DNA of 37,947 nucleotides from Clostridia bacterium (GCA_017450005.1 JAFSYM010000002.1:1-37947); one strand, 5' to 3'. Positions 7,855 through 17,226 are shown, numbered from the stretch's first letter. Notes: a model not told the origin generated them from the letters alone. Made by a program: numbers and translations.

Positions 7855-8708
7855 CAGATCACCTCCGCTTCCTGCGCCGCGGCAAACAGCGCGTCGGCGA
7901 CGGAATCCGGCGTGAGCAGTCCATCCGGCAGCGGTACGCCCGCAGTGCGGATTTTGCCGGCAAGTTTTGCCGCAAACGGCAGCTCCAGCCCCGTGCGGCG
8001 CAACAGCGCGCTGTCCGCAAACACCTCGGACGGCACGCCCTCGGCCGCGACACGGCCGCTGTCGAGCACGACGACGCGGTCGGCCTGCACGGCCTCTTCC
8101 ATAAAATGTGTAATCATCACAACCGTGATGCCCATTTCCCGGCACAGGCGTTTCGCCGTTTCCAGCACCTCGCGCCGTCCCTTGGGGTCGATCATGGCCG
8201 TGGATTCGTCAAAGATGATGCAGTCGGTGCGCATGGCGATCACGCCCGCGACGGCCACACGCTGTTTCTGACCGCCGGAGAGCTTGTGCGGCTCGGCGCC
8301 GCGGAACTCGTACATACCGACGGCACGCAGCGCATCGTCCACGCGCTGCCGGATCTCGGCCGGCGGTACGCCCAGGTTCTCGGGGCCGAACGCCACGTCA
8401 TCCTCCACAATTGTGGCGACGATCTGATTGTCCGGGTTCTGAAACACCATGCCGACGCGGCGGCGGATCTCATAGACCAGATCCTCGTCTGCGGTATCCA
8501 TACCCTCCACAAGCACCTGTCCCTCGGTCGGCAGCAGTATGGCGTTGAGCAGCTTTGCGAGCGTGGACTTGCCGGAACCGTTGTGCCCGATCACGGCGAG
8601 AAACTCGCCGCGGCGCACGTCCAGCGACACGTTTCGCAGCGCAGGCTTCTGCTCCTCCTGCGTGTCGTACACAAAACTGACGTTTTTCAGTTCAATAATC
8701 TTGTCCAT
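7854..8708 (-). CDS. ecfA1: ECF transporter ATPase EcfA1
   Basis: This 284-aa ABC ATPase partners EcfA2. Walker A is GHNGSGKST at residues 41-49, the signature is LSGGQKQRVAVAG, and the Walker B region reads IIFDESTAMIDPKG, the variant characteristic of EcfA1. A switch histidine follows in MITHFMEEA. The start lies only 6 nt after the stop of the methyltransferase gene. No clear Shine-Dalgarno is visible, so translation probably depends on coupling to the upstream gene. It leads the ecfA1-ecfA2-ecfT-truA set. Confidence 0.94.
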   Translation of the reverse strand: MDKIIELKNVSFVYDTQEEQKPALRNVSLDVRRGEFLAVIGHNGSGKSTLAKLLNAILLPTEGQVLVEGMDTADEDLVYEIRRRVGMVFQNPDNQIVATIVEDDVAFGPENLGVPPAEIRQRVDDALRAVGMYEFRGAEPHKLSGGQKQRVAVAGVIAMRTDCIIFDESTAMIDPKGRREVLETAKRLCREMGITVVMITHFMEEAVQADRVVVLDSGRVAAEGVPSEVFADSALLRRTGLELPFAAKLAGKIRTAGVPLPDGLLTPDSVADALFAAAQEAEVI

Positions 8709-8714
8709 AGGCTG

Positions 8715-9581
8715 TTATTTGTTGATCCAGAATGCGGATGCGCCGCACGGAAGCACCATGCCGGTTGCCGTGACCGGAAGACCGATCTCATCACATTCGA
8801 CGACGCCGCCCAGCCGCGGCAGAACGCCCGTGCCGAGAATATACTGCATGACGGAGGGCGCGAGTCCCGCCGTGTACGAATTGATGAGCATCATCAGAGC
8901 GTTATCCGACAAAAGCGAGATGCAGTTCTGCACAAAATCGTAGATCTTATCCTCAAGCGTCCAGACCTCGCCGTTCGGGCCGCGGCCGTAGGACGGCGGG
9001 TCCATGATGATGACGTCGTAGCGGTTGCCGCGGCGGATCTCGCGCTGCACAAATTTCATGCAGTCGTCCACGATCCAGCGCACCGGTCTGTCCGCAACGC
9101 CCGAACGCACGGCGTTCTCCTTGGCCCACGTAACCATGCCCTTGGACGCGTCCACGTGCACGACCGACGCGCCGGCCTTGAGCGCGGCGACGGTCGCGCC
9201 GCCGGTATAGGCGAACAGGTTGAGCACGCTGACCGGACGGTCGGCAGAGCGGATCAGCTCCATCGTCCGATCCCAGTTGACCGCCTGCTCCGGGAACAGG
9301 CCGGTGTGCTTGAAGCCCATCGTTTTGATATTGAAACGCAGTTCTCCGTAACCGATCGTCCAGTAGCCGGGCACGTCCTTGTACAGCGTCCAGCGGCCGC
9401 CGCCCGTATTGGAGCGGATATACCGGCCGTTCGCCTGCCGCCAGAGTTCGTTCGTCTTTTCCGGTTTCCAGATGACCTGCGGGTCGGGACGAATCAAGAT
9501 CGTCTCGCCCCAGCGCTCCAGACGTTCCCCGTCGGAACAGTCAATCAGTTCGTAGTCCTGCCATTTGTCTGCGATTCTCAT
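8715..9581 (-). CDS. Class I SAM-dependent methyltransferase (RlmI/RlmK-like)
   Basis: This 288-aa protein has a Rossmann methyltransferase domain: motif I LNLFAYTGGATVAAL near residue 120, an acidic VVHVDASKG loop, then VDDCMKF, and the catalytic-type motif MDPPSYGRG near residue 195. DPP(S/A)Y motifs with this spacing occur in 23S rRNA methyltransferases of the COG1092/RlmI type. The usual N-terminal PUA domain is absent and replaced by about 100 residues rich in W and R, so the substrate may differ. A rRNA or protein target is inferred only. It sits between glmM and ecfA1, 36 nt after the former. Confidence 0.82.
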   Translation of the reverse strand: MRIADKWQDYELIDCSDGERLERWGETILIRPDPQVIWKPEKTNELWRQANGRYIRSNTGGGRWTLYKDVPGYWTIGYGELRFNIKTMGFKHTGLFPEQAVNWDRTMELIRSADRPVSVLNLFAYTGGATVAALKAGASVVHVDASKGMVTWAKENAVRSGVADRPVRWIVDDCMKFVQREIRRGNRYDVIIMDPPSYGRGPNGEVWTLEDKIYDFVQNCISLLSDNALMMLINSYTAGLAPSVMQYILGTGVLPRLGGVVECDEIGLPVTATGMVLPCGASAFWINK

Positions 9582-9617
9582 AATGAACGTCCTTGTGTTT
9601 TCCTTTCTGTTTTAACA

Positions 9618-10967
9618 TCAGATCAGTCTTTCGCGGACAACCTCCGCAATCTCGCCGCACAGCTTTTCGATCAGCGCACGATCCTTGCCCTCGAGCATGA
9701 CGCGCACAAGCGGCTCTGTGCCGGACACGCGCACGAGCACTCGCCCGCTCTCGCCCAGCTCCTTCTCTGCCTCGGCAATCGCCGCCTGCACCTCGGGATC
9801 GGTCGCCAAACGGATCTTGCCCATGTTGGACACGCGGACGTTCTGCAGAACCTGCGGGAATACTTCCATTTCGGACGCAAGAGACGCCAGCGTGCGGCCG
9901 GTGCGTTTCATCACATTCAGCACCTGCACCGCCGTGAGCTGTCCGTCGCCGGTATTGGCATAGTCGAGAAAGATCACATGTCCCGACTGTTCGCCGCCGA
10001 GCACATAGTCGTTTTGCAGCATGTTCTCAAGCACATACCGGTCGCCGACCTTGGTGTTTTCCGTGCGGATGCCGCGCTCTTCACAGAATTTGCGCAGTCC
10101 CATATTGCTCATCACGGTCACGACAGCCGTATCGTTTCTGAGCTTGCCGCGCGCTTTCAGGTCGGACGCGCAGATGCAGATGATCTTGTCGCCGTCCACA
10201 ACGTTGCCCTCAGCGTCCACACACAGCAGTCTGTCCGCGTCGCCGTCGAAGGCAAACCCCGCGTCCAAATGATGTTCGCGCACATAACTTTGCAGATTCT
10301 GAAGATGCGTCGAGCCGCAGTCGCGGTTGATATTGACGCCGTCCGGCTCACAGGCGAGCAGTTCACACTGTGCGCCGAGATCGGTAAACAGCTTCGGCGC
10401 GGTATACGCCGCGCTGCCGTTGGCGCAGTCGAGCGCAATGTGCATGTCGGCAAATATATAGTCGGACGTGCGGTAAACGTGGCGGATATATTCCTCGCGC
10501 ATGGCGGGATCGGAACGCACTGTACCCACGTCGCCGCCAATGCGCACCGGCGGAACGGCAGCCTCGTCGAGGATGATCTGCTCGATCTGCTCCTCGACCG
10601 CGTCCGGGAGCTTGTATCCGTCGGACTTAAAAATCTTTATACCATTATATTCACAGGGATTGTGCGAGGCGGAAATCATCACGCCCGCATCGTACCCCTT
10701 CTCTCGCACCAGATAAGCAACGGCCGGCGTCGGCACCACGCCCAGCAGCAGCACGTCCGCGCCCACCGAGCACAAACCTGCCGCAATCGCGGACTCGAGC
10801 ATATCCGAGCTCATACGCGTATCCTTGCCGATCATCACGCGCGGACGGGTGATATGCTTTGCCGCAAGCACCATGGCTGCGGCTCTGCCGATCTGCATCG
10901 CAAGCTCGCACGTCAGTTCCTTGTTGGCTATGCCGCGTGCGCCGTCTGTTCCGAACAGTCTGCCCAT
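9618..10967 (-). CDS. glmM: Phosphoglucosamine mutase
   Basis: This 449-aa enzyme interconverts glucosamine-6-phosphate and glucosamine-1-phosphate on the way to UDP-GlcNAc and peptidoglycan. It begins MGRLFGTDGARGIAN. The phosphorylated serine is S101 in MISASHNP, the metal-binding loop is DGDADR near residue 240, and the C-terminal phosphate-binding loop is RVSGTEPLVRVM. I prefer this ATG over one 12 nt upstream because the Shine-Dalgarno AAAGGA abuts the upstream codon directly but is 11 nt from this one. It lies downstream of ruvB with a 47-nt gap. Confidence 0.96.
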   Translation of the reverse strand: MGRLFGTDGARGIANKELTCELAMQIGRAAAMVLAAKHITRPRVMIGKDTRMSSDMLESAIAAGLCSVGADVLLLGVVPTPAVAYLVREKGYDAGVMISASHNPCEYNGIKIFKSDGYKLPDAVEEQIEQIILDEAAVPPVRIGGDVGTVRSDPAMREEYIRHVYRTSDYIFADMHIALDCANGSAAYTAPKLFTDLGAQCELLACEPDGVNINRDCGSTHLQNLQSYVREHHLDAGFAFDGDADRLLCVDAEGNVVDGDKIICICASDLKARGKLRNDTAVVTVMSNMGLRKFCEERGIRTENTKVGDRYVLENMLQNDYVLGGEQSGHVIFLDYANTGDGQLTAVQVLNVMKRTGRTLASLASEMEVFPQVLQNVRVSNMGKIRLATDPEVQAAIAEAEKELGESGRVLVRVSGTEPLVRVMLEGKDRALIEKLCGEIAEVVRERLI

Positions 10968-11014
10968 TTTTACACGCATCCTTTCAGGTGATGTTGAGAT
11001 TTCTATATTTCGCG

Positions 11015-12040
11015 TCAGAATAATTGCTGCTGACCGGGCATGGGGATGCCTACGTGCGCATAGCCCGCAGGCGTGACCACACGTCCGCGCGGCGTGCGGG
11101 ACAGGAAGCCGATCTGCATCAGATACGGCTCGTACACGTCCTCGATCGTGACCGCTTCCTCGCCGATCGCGGCCGCTATCGTATCGAGTCCCACAGGGCC
11201 TCCGTTGTAATTGCGGATCATGGACGTGAGAATCAGCCGGTCGATTGCGTCAAGTCCCAGACGGTCGATCTCCATGCGGTCAAGCGCAATGCGCGCGTTG
11301 TCCGCGTCAATTCTGCCGCCGCCGATGACCTGCGCGAAGTCGCGCGCACGCTTGAGAAGGCGGTTTGCAATACGCGGCGTGCCTCTCGAACGGGAGGCGA
11401 TCTCCAGCGCGCCCGCCTCGTCGATGTCGACGCCCAGAATATCCGCGCTGCGGCGCACGATCATGGCCAGTTCTTCCGGCGTATACAGTTCCAGGCGGAA
11501 GATCACGCCGAAGCGGTCGCGCAGCGGGGCGGAAAGCTGCCCGGCGCGCGTCGTGGCGCCCACCAGCGTAAAGCGCGGCAGATCGAGCCGGATCGAACGC
11601 GCGGAGGGACCTTTGCCGATGATGATGTCGAGCGCGTTGTCCTCCATCGCGGGATAGAGCACCTCCTCGACGCTGCGGTTGAGGCGGTGTATTTCGTCGA
11701 TAAAGAGGATGTCGCCCTCGCTCAAATTCGTCAGAAGCGCCGCAAGGTCACCCTGTTTTTCGATTGCGGGGCCGCTCGTCACGCGCAGATTGACGCCCAT
11801 CTCATTGGCCACGATGCCGGAAAGCGTCGTCTTGCCCAGTCCGGGCGGGCCGTACAGCAGCACATGGTCGAGGCTTTCGCCGCGTTTTTTGGCCGCCTCG
11901 ATGAATACTTTCAGGTTCTCTTTGACCTTTTCCTGCCCGATGTATTCGCTGAGTCTGCGCGGGCGCAGGCTCAACTCCACATCTCGGTCGTCGGGCGTGT
12001 ATTCGGGCGCTACGATTCTGTTTTCAAAATCCGATTCCAT
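11015..12040 (-). CDS. ruvB: Holliday junction branch migration helicase RuvB
   Basis: This 341-aa AAA+ motor drives branch migration of Holliday junctions in the RuvAB complex. Walker A is GPPGLGKTT at 64-72, Walker B is [10 protein letters not shown], and sensor 1 is GATTRAG. A C-terminal winged helix ends in [15 protein letters not shown]. The length is normal for the family. An upstream TGGAG supports the ATG. The order ruvC-ruvA-ruvB in one operon is the standard arrangement. Confidence 0.97.
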   Translation of the reverse strand: MESDFENRIVAPEYTPDDRDVELSLRPRRLSEYIGQEKVKENLKVFIEAAKKRGESLDHVLLYGPPGLGKTTLSGIVANEMGVNLRVTSGPAIEKQGDLAALLTNLSEGDILFIDEIHRLNRSVEEVLYPAMEDNALDIIIGKGPSARSIRLDLPRFTLVGATTRAGQLSAPLRDRFGVIFRLELYTPEELAMIVRRSADILGVDIDEAGALEIASRSRGTPRIANRLLKRARDFAQVIGGGRIDADNARIALDRMEIDRLGLDAIDRLILTSMIRNYNGGPVGLDTIAAAIGEEAVTIEDVYEPYLMQIGFLSRTPRGRVVTPAGYAHVGIPMPGQQQLF

Positions 12041-12061
12041 ACTATTTTACTCCACTTTGTC

Positions 12062-12667
12062 TCAGGATAGCTTGGACAAATTGCGCAGCGCCTGCCGGAT
12101 CAGCGTCTCCGTCGGCAGCGCGCTGTCGAGCTTGCCGACCGCCGCCGACGCCTCGCTGCGGCTGTAGCCGAGCATTTCCAGCGCGGCGACCGCTTCCTCG
12201 CAGCTGGCGCTCGCGTTCGCAACGCCAGCCGCTTCAACGTCCGCGCCGAACGCGGCCGACGTCTCCGCCTTGAACTTATCCTTGAGCTCCAGTACGACAC
12301 GCTGCGCGAGCTTGTTGCCCACGCCCTGCGCCTTGGTGATGCTCTTGGCGTCGCCGGACGCCACGCACAGCGCCAGCTTCTCCGGCTCAAGCTGTGAAAG
12401 GATCGCCAGTGCGGCCTTGGGACCGACGCCCGTCACACCGATCAGCAGCTTGAAGCACGTCAATTCCTGCGTGTCGTAAAAGCCGTACAGATCCATCGCG
12501 TCCTCACGCACGCTCAGGTACGTGTACAGCGTTACGTCCGCGCCGACTGAGCCGATGCGCCGCAGCGTATTGAAGGACGCGGCGCAGTAAAACGCCACGC
12601 CGCCGCACTGCACGGCCACGCCGGACACGTCCGTATGTACGATTTTTCCGGTCAGACTGTATATCAT
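12062..12667 (-). CDS. ruvA: Holliday junction DNA-binding protein RuvA
   Basis: This 201-aa protein forms the tetramer that binds the four-way junction and loads RuvB. It has the N-terminal OB fold (MIYSLTGKIVH), the acidic-pin region YTYLSVREDAMDLYGF, two helix-hairpin-helix motifs (IGVTGVGPKAALAIL and ITKAQGVGNKLAQRVV), and a C-terminal RuvB-interacting three-helix domain (ALEMLGYSRSEASAAV). It lies 21 nt upstream of ruvB in the same transcript. Confidence 0.96.
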   Translation of the reverse strand: MIYSLTGKIVHTDVSGVAVQCGGVAFYCAASFNTLRRIGSVGADVTLYTYLSVREDAMDLYGFYDTQELTCFKLLIGVTGVGPKAALAILSQLEPEKLALCVASGDAKSITKAQGVGNKLAQRVVLELKDKFKAETSAAFGADVEAAGVANASASCEEAVAALEMLGYSRSEASAAVGKLDSALPTETLIRQALRNLSKLS

Positions 12668-12693
12668 AATTTATAAATCTCCCGCGTTTTCTT

Positions 12694-13212
12694 TCAGATT
12701 CCGTTTCGGATGCGCGACGGGTCGATCCCACCGGCAAAAGCCGAACCGCCCGCATGGGCGTGGCAGATCGCAATCGCCAGCGCGTCAGCCGTGTCGTCTG
12801 GCTTGGGAATTTTGGGAAGGCTCAGGATCAGCTTGGTCATTTCCTGCACCTGCTTCTTTTCCGCTCTGCCGTAGCCCACCACACTTTGCTTGACCTGCAG
12901 CGGCGTGTACTCGGCGATGCGCAGGCCGCATTTCTGCGCGGATAAAATCAGCGCGCCGCGTGCTTGTCCGACGTCGATGACCGTCTTGGCGTTCGTGTTG
13001 TAAAACAGCTTTTCAATCGCCATCGCTTCGGGCTTCCATCGCTGCATGATCGCGCATGCTTCATCATAAATCTGTTCAAGCCGGACATTGAAGGGCGTGC
13101 CCGCTTCGGTCAATATCGCGCCGTAGTCCACAACGGAAAACCGCGTGTTCTGATAGTCGATCACGCCGTAGCCGACGATGGCATAGCCGGGGTCGATGCC
13201 GAGGATTCTCAT
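12694..13212 (-). CDS. ruvC: Crossover junction endodeoxyribonuclease RuvC
   Basis: This 172-aa resolvase cuts Holliday junctions. The RNase H-like active site is visible: D7 in MRILGIDPGYAIVGYG, E in AIEKLFYNTNAKT near residue 68, and the two acidic residues in PDDTADALAIAICHAH near 138-141. The ATG overlaps the der stop by 4 nt (ATGA), so ruvC is coupled to der. A 26-nt gap leads to ruvA. Confidence 0.96.
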   Translation of the reverse strand: MRILGIDPGYAIVGYGVIDYQNTRFSVVDYGAILTEAGTPFNVRLEQIYDEACAIMQRWKPEAMAIEKLFYNTNAKTVIDVGQARGALILSAQKCGLRIAEYTPLQVKQSVVGYGRAEKKQVQEMTKLILSLPKIPKPDDTADALAIAICHAHAGGSAFAGGIDPSRIRNGI

Positions 13213-14534
13213 GACTTCTGCTCTCTTTCGCGGATAATCCAGCGCGTGGGCGTACCCTCAAGGCCGAACACCTCGCGGATCTGGTTGTCGAGATAGCGCT
13301 GGTAGCTGTAGTGGAACAGATCCTTGCGGTTGACGAAGCAGACGAACGTCGGCGGGCGTGTGGACGCCTGCGTCATGTAGTAGATCTTCAACCGCCTGCC
13401 CTTGTCCGTGGGCGGCTGCACGCGCGTCGTCGCGGCGGCGAGAATCTCGTTGAGCCGGCCGGTTTTGACGCGCATGGCGTTCTGGTCGTCGACGTATTTG
13501 ATCAGCTCGAACAGGCGGTCGAGCCGCTGCCCCGTTTTGGCCGAGATGAAGATGATCGGCGCATAGGACATGAACGAAAAGTCGTTCATCAGTTTCTTGC
13601 GGTAGCCGTCCATCGTCCTGCCGTCTTTTTCCACCGCGTCCCACTTGTTGACCGCGATGATGCATGCCTTTCCCTGCTCGTGCGCGATACCCGCGACCTT
13701 CGAGTCCTGCTCGGTGAAGCCCTCGGTCGCGTCGATCATGATAACGCAAACCTGCGCACGCTCCACCGCCATGCGGGCGCGGATAACGGAATACTTCTCA
13801 ATCGCGGTATCGACGCGGCTCTTGCGCCGCAGACCTGCCGTATCAATAAAAATAAACTTGCCGTACTCGTTTTCGACGGCTGTGTCCGTCGCGTCGCGCG
13901 TGGTGCCGGCAATGTCGGAGACAATCATGCGGTTCTCGCCGCAGATCGCGTTGACCAGCGACGACTTGCCGACGTTGGGCTTACCGATCACCGCCACGCG
14001 GATGCGGTCGTCTTCGTCGTCCGGCGTTTCGGCCTCGGGCAAATAACGCAGCACTTCGTCCAGCAGATCGCCCGTGCCGTGGCCGTGCACGGATGAAACG
14101 GCGATCGGATCGCCGAGGCCTAAATTGTAAAACTCATAAAACTCCGCCGGCAGATCGCCGATTCCGTCGCACTTGTTGACGCACAGCACGATGGGTTTGC
14201 CGCTTCTTTGCAGCATCTGCGCGACTTCCGCGTCCGTTGCCACCACGCCGGTGCGTACGTCCGTGACCAGCACGATCACGTCCGCGCTGTCGATCGCAAG
14301 CTGCGCCTGACGACGCATCTGTGAGAGAATAATGTCCTCCGAAAACGGCTCGATGCCGCCGGTGTCTACAAGCAGGAACGTGCGGCCGAGCCACTCGCAC
14401 TCGCCGTAGATCCGGTCGCGCGTCACGCCGGGCGTATCGTCCACTATGGACAGTCTGCTGCCGGTCAGCTTGTTGAAGAGCGTGGATTTGCCCACGTTCG
14501 GCCGACCGACGATTGCTACGATTGGGTATGCCAT
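13209..14534 (-). CDS. der: Ribosome biogenesis GTPase Der (EngA)
   Basis: This 441-aa essential GTPase acts in 50S ribosomal subunit maturation. It has two tandem G domains: GRPNVGKST at residues 10-18 with DTGG and NKCD (120-123), and GKPNVGKSS at 184-192 with DTAG and NKWD. A C-terminal KH-like domain follows. The start MAYPIVAIVG is chosen for its Shine-Dalgarno AGGAAGGGA; an upstream in-frame extension of 21 residues has no family counterpart. The upstream 72-nt gap is AT-rich with a small TTGTTTTT/AAAACAA hairpin but no convincing promoter. Confidence 0.97.
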   Translation of the reverse strand: MAYPIVAIVGRPNVGKSTLFNKLTGSRLSIVDDTPGVTRDRIYGECEWLGRTFLLVDTGGIEPFSEDIILSQMRRQAQLAIDSADVIVLVTDVRTGVVATDAEVAQMLQRSGKPIVLCVNKCDGIGDLPAEFYEFYNLGLGDPIAVSSVHGHGTGDLLDEVLRYLPEAETPDDEDDRIRVAVIGKPNVGKSSLVNAICGENRMIVSDIAGTTRDATDTAVENEYGKFIFIDTAGLRRKSRVDTAIEKYSVIRARMAVERAQVCVIMIDATEGFTEQDSKVAGIAHEQGKACIIAVNKWDAVEKDGRTMDGYRKKLMNDFSFMSYAPIIFISAKTGQRLDRLFELIKYVDDQNAMRVKTGRLNEILAAATTRVQPPTDKGRRLKIYYMTQASTRPPTFVCFVNRKDLFHYSYQRYLDNQIREVFGLEGTPTRWIIREREQKS

Positions 14535-14606
14535 TTTGGTTCCCTTCCTGATTGTTTTACTAAAACGTTGTTTTTCAAAAAACAAATGATCTGACAATTT
14601 ATAAGC

Positions 14607-15230
14607 TTAAGCATTTTTAAACATCACGGTTTCCATCACGTCCGCAGCCTGCTCGCAAATATCGCAGCAGCTTTCGAGATTGCCGTAGATCTGCGTCCAG
14701 CGCAGAAGCTGGCGCGGATCGTTTGTCGTGCAGTAGAGCGTGCGTACGCTCTCGGTATATAAATCATCGCTGCGGCTCTCCCATGTATGCACGGGGACGA
14801 GCAGCGCGCGAAGACGGTCGATTTTTTTGAAATCCCGGAACGCGCAGACCGCTTCGTGCAGCGCAGTGCAGCAGGCAAGCGCCGCTTCCGCAAGCGCAGG
14901 CGCGTCGGGCAGAACCGTGTCGATATTGAACATATACAGATGCCGCAGCGTATCGTCCGCGGCGTCCGTCACGTCGTCGAGCCGCATGGACAGATGCAGA
15001 ATATCCTCACGCTCGATCGGCGGCAGAAACTCGCGCGCAAGACTCTCCGTCATTTCCCGGCGTACCGCGTCCGCTTCCTGCTCGATGCGGTGCATCTCGC
15101 GCACCGTTTCGGGCATGCGGAACACGTCGAAATCCGAAAGAAACGCCTTCAGGATTTTTGCCGCCTGTACGCCGTAGGCGGACTGACGCTCCAGTGTGCG
15201 GAAATAATCGCGCTTGCGCGTCTTTTGCAT
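14607..15230 (-). CDS. DUF47/PhoU-like accessory protein of the phosphate transporter
   Basis: This 207-aa all-helical protein has a PhoU-like composition and heptad pattern. Characteristic segments are QSAYGVQAAKIL, EQEADAVRREMTESLAREFLPPIEREDIL and LDDVTDAADDTLRH, which match DUF47 proteins. DUF47 genes are almost always paired with Pit transporters and are thought to control their activity, which fits the gene directly upstream. The ATG is preferred because GAGAGGA lies about 9 nt upstream. A TTG 18 nt earlier overlaps the pit stop and is the alternative. Confidence 0.85.
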   Translation of the reverse strand: MQKTRKRDYFRTLERQSAYGVQAAKILKAFLSDFDVFRMPETVREMHRIEQEADAVRREMTESLAREFLPPIEREDILHLSMRLDDVTDAADDTLRHLYMFNIDTVLPDAPALAEAALACCTALHEAVCAFRDFKKIDRLRALLVPVHTWESRSDDLYTESVRTLYCTTNDPRQLLRWTQIYGNLESCCDICEQAADVMETVMFKNA

Positions 15231-15244
15231 GGCAGATTTTCCTC

Positions 15245-16282
15245 TCAATGAAAGAGCTTTTCAAACAGCAGCGCCGTCAGGTAGCCGACCGCCCCGCAGC
15301 CGGGAAACGTCAGCAGCCATGCCGCCGCCATATCCCGCGCCACGCTCCAGCGCACGCCGTGCACGCGTCTGGCCGCGCCCACGCCCATGATCGCCGTCGT
15401 CTTGGTATGCGTTGTGCTGACGGGCAGTCCCGTCACCGTGGATACAAGCAGGCAGAACGCGCCGGCGACGTCCGCCGAAAAGCCTTCGTATTTCTCCAGC
15501 CGAACCATGTCCATGCCGACGGATTTGATGATCCTGTATCCGCCGATGCTCGTGCCCAGTCCCATGACCGACGCGCACAGCAGCATCAGCCACAGCGGAA
15601 CGGCAAATCCGGACGATCCGCCGGAGAGAGAAATACCCAAAAGAAAAATGCCGATGAATTTTTGTCCGTCCTGCGCGCCGTGCATGAACGCCATTGCCGC
15701 GCCGCCGAAAATCTGCGCCGCGCGGAAAAAGCGCTGCGCCGGCGCAAGACGCACATTCCGAAACAGCCGCGCCACCGCCTTGACGAGCGCAAACCCGGAT
15801 GCAAAGCCGAGCACGGCGGAAAAAACCAAACCGAACAGTACCCTGCCCCATGCTGCGCCGTGCAGTGCGCCGAAACCGCCCAGCGCCACGGCCGCGCCGG
15901 ATACGCCGGCAACGAGCGCGTGACTTTCGCTGGTCGGTATGCCGAATGCCCATGCCGCAACCGCCCACAGCACGATGGCCGTCATCGCCGCGCACAGCGC
16001 AATGCGCGCACGGCCGCGGTCGCCGCCGAAGTCGGCGATACTGTAGATCGTCTGCGCAACGCCCGCGCTCACGCGCGTCATCACCAGAACGCCCAGCAGA
16101 TTGCATCCGGCTGCCATCAGCACCGCCGCACGCGCAGGCATACAGCGCGTGCTCACGCAGGTGGCAATCGCATTGGGCGCGTCCGTCCATCCGTTGACGA
16201 ATACGACGCCGAGAATCAGCAGCGCCGTTGCAAGCAGCGGCGGATCGTGCAGGGTTTCCCGCAGAAACGGGACAAGCGGCAT
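15245..16282 (-). CDS. pit: Pit family inorganic phosphate transporter
   Basis: This 345-aa membrane protein has about ten hydrophobic helices. The PiT signature appears twice, as inverted halves: near residue 30 as GWTDAPNAIATCVSTR, and in the second half as FMHGAQDGQKFIGI, with a further TGLPVSTTHTKTTAIMG. Members import phosphate (as metal-phosphate) coupled to protons or sodium. The Shine-Dalgarno GAGGT precedes the ATG. The DUF47 gene follows within 15 nt, making a typical pit-DUF47 pair. A 2-nt gap separates it from the hydro-lyase gene. Confidence 0.92.
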   Translation of the reverse strand: MPLVPFLRETLHDPPLLATALLILGVVFVNGWTDAPNAIATCVSTRCMPARAAVLMAAGCNLLGVLVMTRVSAGVAQTIYSIADFGGDRGRARIALCAAMTAIVLWAVAAWAFGIPTSESHALVAGVSGAAVALGGFGALHGAAWGRVLFGLVFSAVLGFASGFALVKAVARLFRNVRLAPAQRFFRAAQIFGGAAMAFMHGAQDGQKFIGIFLLGISLSGGSSGFAVPLWLMLLCASVMGLGTSIGGYRIIKSVGMDMVRLEKYEGFSADVAGAFCLLVSTVTGLPVSTTHTKTTAIMGVGAARRVHGVRWSVARDMAAAWLLTFPGCGAVGYLTALLFEKLFH

Positions 16283-16284
16283 AG

Positions 16285-16815
16285 CTACCTCACAAATAAA
16301 TCATTTCCCCGGCTGTCTATGGCGACGATCAAAGGGAAATCCTGTACCTCCAGACGTTTGACGCTTTCACATCCCAGATCCTGAAACGCGATCTCCTTGC
16401 AGGAGCGGATACTCTGCGCAGCCAGCGCGCCTGCGCCGCCGACGGCGCACAGGTATACGGCGCCGTTGCGCACGATGGCGGAGACCACCTCGGCCGAGCG
16501 CTGCCCCTTGCCGATCATGGCCAGCAGTCCTTCGTCCAGCAGACGCGGCGCAAACCTGTCCATGCGGCCGGACGTCGTGGGTCCGCAGCTTCCGATCACC
16601 GCGCCGGGCTCCGCCGGCGTCGGGCCTGCATAATAAATGCATGCGCCGCGCAGATCAAACGGCAGCGGCTCTCCCGCGTCCAGGAGCGAAACGATGCGCT
16701 TGTGCGCCGCATCGCGCGATGTGTAGACCACGCCGGACAAATAAACCCGGTCGCCCGCCTGCAGCAGCGGGATCTTTTCTTTGAGTTCCTCTACGTTAAT
16801 CCTATGCTCTGCCAT
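16285..16815 (-). CDS. Fe-S hydro-lyase beta subunit (fumarase/tartrate dehydratase type)
   Basis: This 176-aa protein matches the C-terminal (beta) half of class I fumarases. Supporting blocks are LQAGDRVYLSGVVYTSRDAAHKR, IYYAGPTPAEPGAVIGSCGPTTSGRMD and MIGKG near residue 105. In the family this half supplies substrate-binding residues, while the alpha half holds the 4Fe-4S cluster. The alpha gene is normally immediately adjacent; here the neighbours are a DivIVA-like gene and pit, so the partner must lie elsewhere if it exists. The substrate (fumarate, tartrate or other) cannot be told from this half. Confidence 0.85.
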   Translation of the reverse strand: MAEHRINVEELKEKIPLLQAGDRVYLSGVVYTSRDAAHKRIVSLLDAGEPLPFDLRGACIYYAGPTPAEPGAVIGSCGPTTSGRMDRFAPRLLDEGLLAMIGKGQRSAEVVSAIVRNGAVYLCAVGGAGALAAQSIRSCKEIAFQDLGCESVKRLEVQDFPLIVAIDSRGNDLFVR

Positions 16816-16840
16816 CGAAATTATCCTTCGTTTTCGGTTT

Positions 16841-17218
16841 TCAGCCGAAATATTTTTTTACCATATCGTCGACATCGCGCATGGACAGCTCCTTCGGATC
16901 GTCCGACGCTACGCTCTCAGCCTCGGCGGAGAACGATTCCTCCGGCTCGCCGCGACGCTGCTCGTCGAGCAGTGCGTTCGCCGTCTGCTCCACGCGCAGC
17001 TGCGCGCGAAGCTGTGTGATCTGCTCGCGCAGAGACTTCGCTTCCGCAGCCAGTGCGTCACGCTCCGCACGCAGCGCGTCGATCTGCCCGCGCAGCTCGT
17101 CGTCCGCGCCCTGCGCAATCTTCTGCTGCAGCGTTTCGATATAGTCGATCACATCCTTGCGGTTGAATCCGCCGAACATGGATCTTGCAAAAATGACATC
17201 GTCCGTCTGTGTATGCAT
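16841..17218 (-). CDS. Short DivIVA-like coiled-coil protein
   Basis: This 125-aa protein begins MHTQTDDVIFARSMFGGFNRKDV; the FGGFNRKDVIDYIETLQ segment resembles the membrane-binding N-terminal region of DivIVA/GpsB proteins. A coiled coil with clear heptads runs from about residue 20 to 85 (LRGQIDALRAERDAL...), followed by an acidic linker and a C-terminal helix ending DDMVKKYFG. Function is unknown; a scaffold at the membrane or septum is inference. The start is set by GGAGG 5 nt upstream. A terminator-like hairpin lies directly before its ribosome binding site. Confidence 0.65.
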   Translation of the reverse strand: MHTQTDDVIFARSMFGGFNRKDVIDYIETLQQKIAQGADDELRGQIDALRAERDALAAEAKSLREQITQLRAQLRVEQTANALLDEQRRGEPEESFSAEAESVASDDPKELSMRDVDDMVKKYFG

Positions 17219-17226
17219 ACGTCCCT

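Noticed and set aside
8106-10991. Open frame of 961 codons on the plus strand
   Set aside because: Antisense to ecfA1, the methyltransferase and glmM, all of which have clear family motifs; no ribosome binding site.
14535-14606. AT-rich gap upstream of der with small palindromes
   Set aside because: TTGTCA and TTGAAA occur but no -10 box lies at correct spacing; the hairpin stems are mostly A-T and too weak to call.
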